Positions 62,825 to 64,000 of a stretch of DNA of 64,000 nt are shown here, piece after piece. Each line of letters opens with the position of its first letter. The first letter of the stretch is position 1. The position numbers and the translations under genes are program-made. This DNA is from Myxococcus xanthus (lineage in GTDB: Bacteria > Myxococcota > Myxococcia > Myxococcales > Myxococcaceae): positions 124,001 through 188,000 of the forward strand of contig NZ_FNOH01000017.1 of NCBI RefSeq assembly GCF_900106535.1, in the 5' to 3' direction. The notes under the pieces were generated by a model. The model did not search any database. It was not told where the DNA came from and saw only the letters and a program-made list of their open reading frames with translations.

Positions 62825-64000
62825 GCCGGTGGCTCGGCCTGGCGCTGCTCGCCACGGCGCTGAGCGCGCACGCGGCGCCTGCGGCGGAGAAGCCGCTGAA
62901 GCTGTGGCACGCGTACCGCGGCGGCGAGGAGATGGCGCTCGTCCAGGCCACGGAGCTCTTCACCTCGAAGACGGGCGTCCAGGTGGAGCTGCTCGCCCTG
63001 CCCTACGACGCCTACGCTGCCAAGCTGACCAACGCCATTCCCCATGGCGTGGGCCCGGACGTCTTCATCTTCAACCACGAGCGGCTGCTCAACTTCCACG
63101 CGATGCACCTGGTGGCTCCCGCCAGTGGCCTGGCGCGCGAGGACTACTTCCCCAACGCCGTGGAGGCGCTGGAGGTGGATGGCCAGGTGTACGGCTATCC
63201 CATGTCGCTCAAGTCGCTAGCGCTCTACGTCAATACGAAGCTCGTGCCCCAGCCGCCAGAGACGACGGACGCGCTGCTGGCGATGCTGCCCGCGCTGTCG
63301 GACGCGGACGCGGGCCGCTTCGGGCTGGCCTACGAGAGCGGCGACTTCTACTTCCACGCGGGGTTCCTCTTCGGCTTCGGCGGCGAGCTGTTCGATGCAA
63401 ACGGCCGCGCGAGCTTCGACACACAGGGGATGGCCCGTTCCCTGGCCTTTGTGAAGGACCTGCAGGACCAGCGCTTCATTCCCCAGGAGGCATCGGGCGC
63501 GCTGGTGAAGAGCCTCTTCAACGACGGCCGTGCCGCCATGATCATCAGCGGGCCGTGGTTCGCTGGGGAGATTGCCCCCCAGGTGGACTACCGCGTGGTG
63601 GGGCTGCCGGCGGTGAGCACCACGAACATCCCCATCCGCCCCTTCCTGGGCGTGGAGACGGCCTACGTATCCGCGCGCTCCGAGCGAGCGGAGCAGGCCC
63701 AGGCGCTGGCGCGCTTCATCTCCCTGGGCGAGGCCTCTCGCGTGCGAGCCATGGTGGGCCGGCAGATTCCGGCGGACGTGGCCGCGTACACGCTGAAGGA
63801 GGTGCGGGAGGACACGCTCATCTCCTCCTTCCGCGAGGCGGCCCGCCACGCCACGCCCATGCCCAACACGCTGGAGATGGCGCGCGTCTGGGAGCCCATG
63901 AAGCTGGCGCTGCGCGCGGTGCTCCAGGGCGGCACCGCGCCCCAGGACGCCGGCGCGCTGGCGGACCGGCGCTACCGCGCGCTGCACCGCGAGCGCCCTC
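62821..64000 (+). CDS. MalE-like extracellular sugar-binding protein (3' end outside window)
   Basis: An uninterrupted frame from GTG 62821 (GTGA overlap with malK) to the window edge, at least 393 codons. A signal peptide (RWLGLALLATALSAHAAPAA) precedes KPLKLWHAYRGGEEMALVQA, TGVQVELLALPYDAYAAKLT, GPDVFIFNHERLLNF, YGYPMSLKSLALYVNT, YYFHAG-like DFYFHAGFLFGFGGELFD, FNDGRAAMIISGPWFAGEI and RPFLGVETAYVSARS, the order of family-1 maltose-binding proteins. It should deliver maltodextrins to the MalK importer. Mature MalE is about 370 residues, yet no stop is reached, so a short tail or fusion to a permease domain is possible. Confidence 0.87.
   Translation, partial: MSRWLGLALLATALSAHAAPAAEKPLKLWHAYRGGEEMALVQATELFTSKTGVQVELLALPYDAYAAKLTNAIPHGVGPDVFIFNHERLLNFHAMHLVAPASGLAREDYFPNAVEALEVDGQVYGYPMSLKSLALYVNTKLVPQPPETTDALLAMLPALSDADAGRFGLAYESGDFYFHAGFLFGFGGELFDANGRASFDTQGMARSLAFVKDLQDQRFIPQEASGALVKSLFNDGRAAMIISGPWFAGEIAPQVDYRVVGLPAVSTTNIPIRPFLGVETAYVSARSERAEQAQALARFISLGEASRVRAMVGRQIPADVAAYTLKEVREDTLISSFREAARHATPMPNTLEMARVWEPMKLALRAVLQGGTAPQDAGALADRRYRALHRERP

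Overview
The window is very GC-rich, with G or C at most third codon positions, and is almost entirely chromosomal-style coding sequence. Several features suggest a myxobacterium of the Myxococcus/Corallococcus type: two-component and cyclic-di-GMP proteins, lipoproteins with Ala/Pro-rich linkers, a giant SNF2-family protein, and the rpsB-tsf-pyrH-frr operon next to secA. This assignment is inference from style and gene content. I saw no rRNA, tRNA, CRISPR array, insertion sequence or prophage.

Layout. 1-7580 is a surface-glycan region: the 3' end of a GDP-sugar epimerase, a GT4 glycosyltransferase, a double-GT4 fusion, an overlapping coiled-coil protein and a GT2 enzyme, interrupted by a hypothetical gene, a NADAR protein and a lipoprotein. 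7741-11520 is one 1259-residue flavin/Fe-S oxidoreductase resembling fused GltD/NfnB and PyrK/NfnA modules. 11543-13241 holds a lipoprotein, SixA and CyaY. 13229-18220 (minus strand) is rpsB-tsf-pyrH-frr, with a degenerate receiver/GGDEF protein coupled to its end; secA lies upstream on the same strand. 21596-31040 holds RlmM, a second degenerate GGDEF-like protein, an M23 peptidase, a PP2C phosphatase, RecN and a SWIM-SNF2 protein. 31321-33867 holds apt, an alpha/beta-hydrolase-fold protein that closely resembles cofactor-free 2,4-dioxygenases of quinolone metabolism, and two small exported proteins.

33993-37049 is a tight four-gene unit (TetR, AmpG-like permease, CoaD, MBL hydrolase) in which every junction overlaps; a well-formed promoter with an adjacent inverted repeat precedes it. 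37104-42523 contains a secreted GH13 enzyme, a 5'-nucleotidase-like lipoprotein, a YdcF-like protein and NAD kinase. 42599-45636 is a histidine kinase/sigma-54 activator pair behind a near-consensus sigma-54 promoter. It is followed by an apparently active diguanylate cyclase and a small lipid/glycan group (GT2, HpnK-like, methyltransferase, PIG-V-like). 50383-53924 is a FadI-FadJ beta-oxidation operon with a recognisable promoter and candidate operator.

54061-64000 is a starch/maltodextrin locus. On the minus strand it has a GlgX/isoamylase-like lipoprotein, an outer-membrane barrel, a GH13-CBM20 lipoprotein and, overlapping it, hemE. Divergently it has a MalK-type ATPase and a MalE-like binding protein that runs off the window. 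The likely scheme is surface hydrolysis and debranching, passage through the barrel, and ABC import.

Many long open frames antisense to these genes are GC-bias shadows and were left out.
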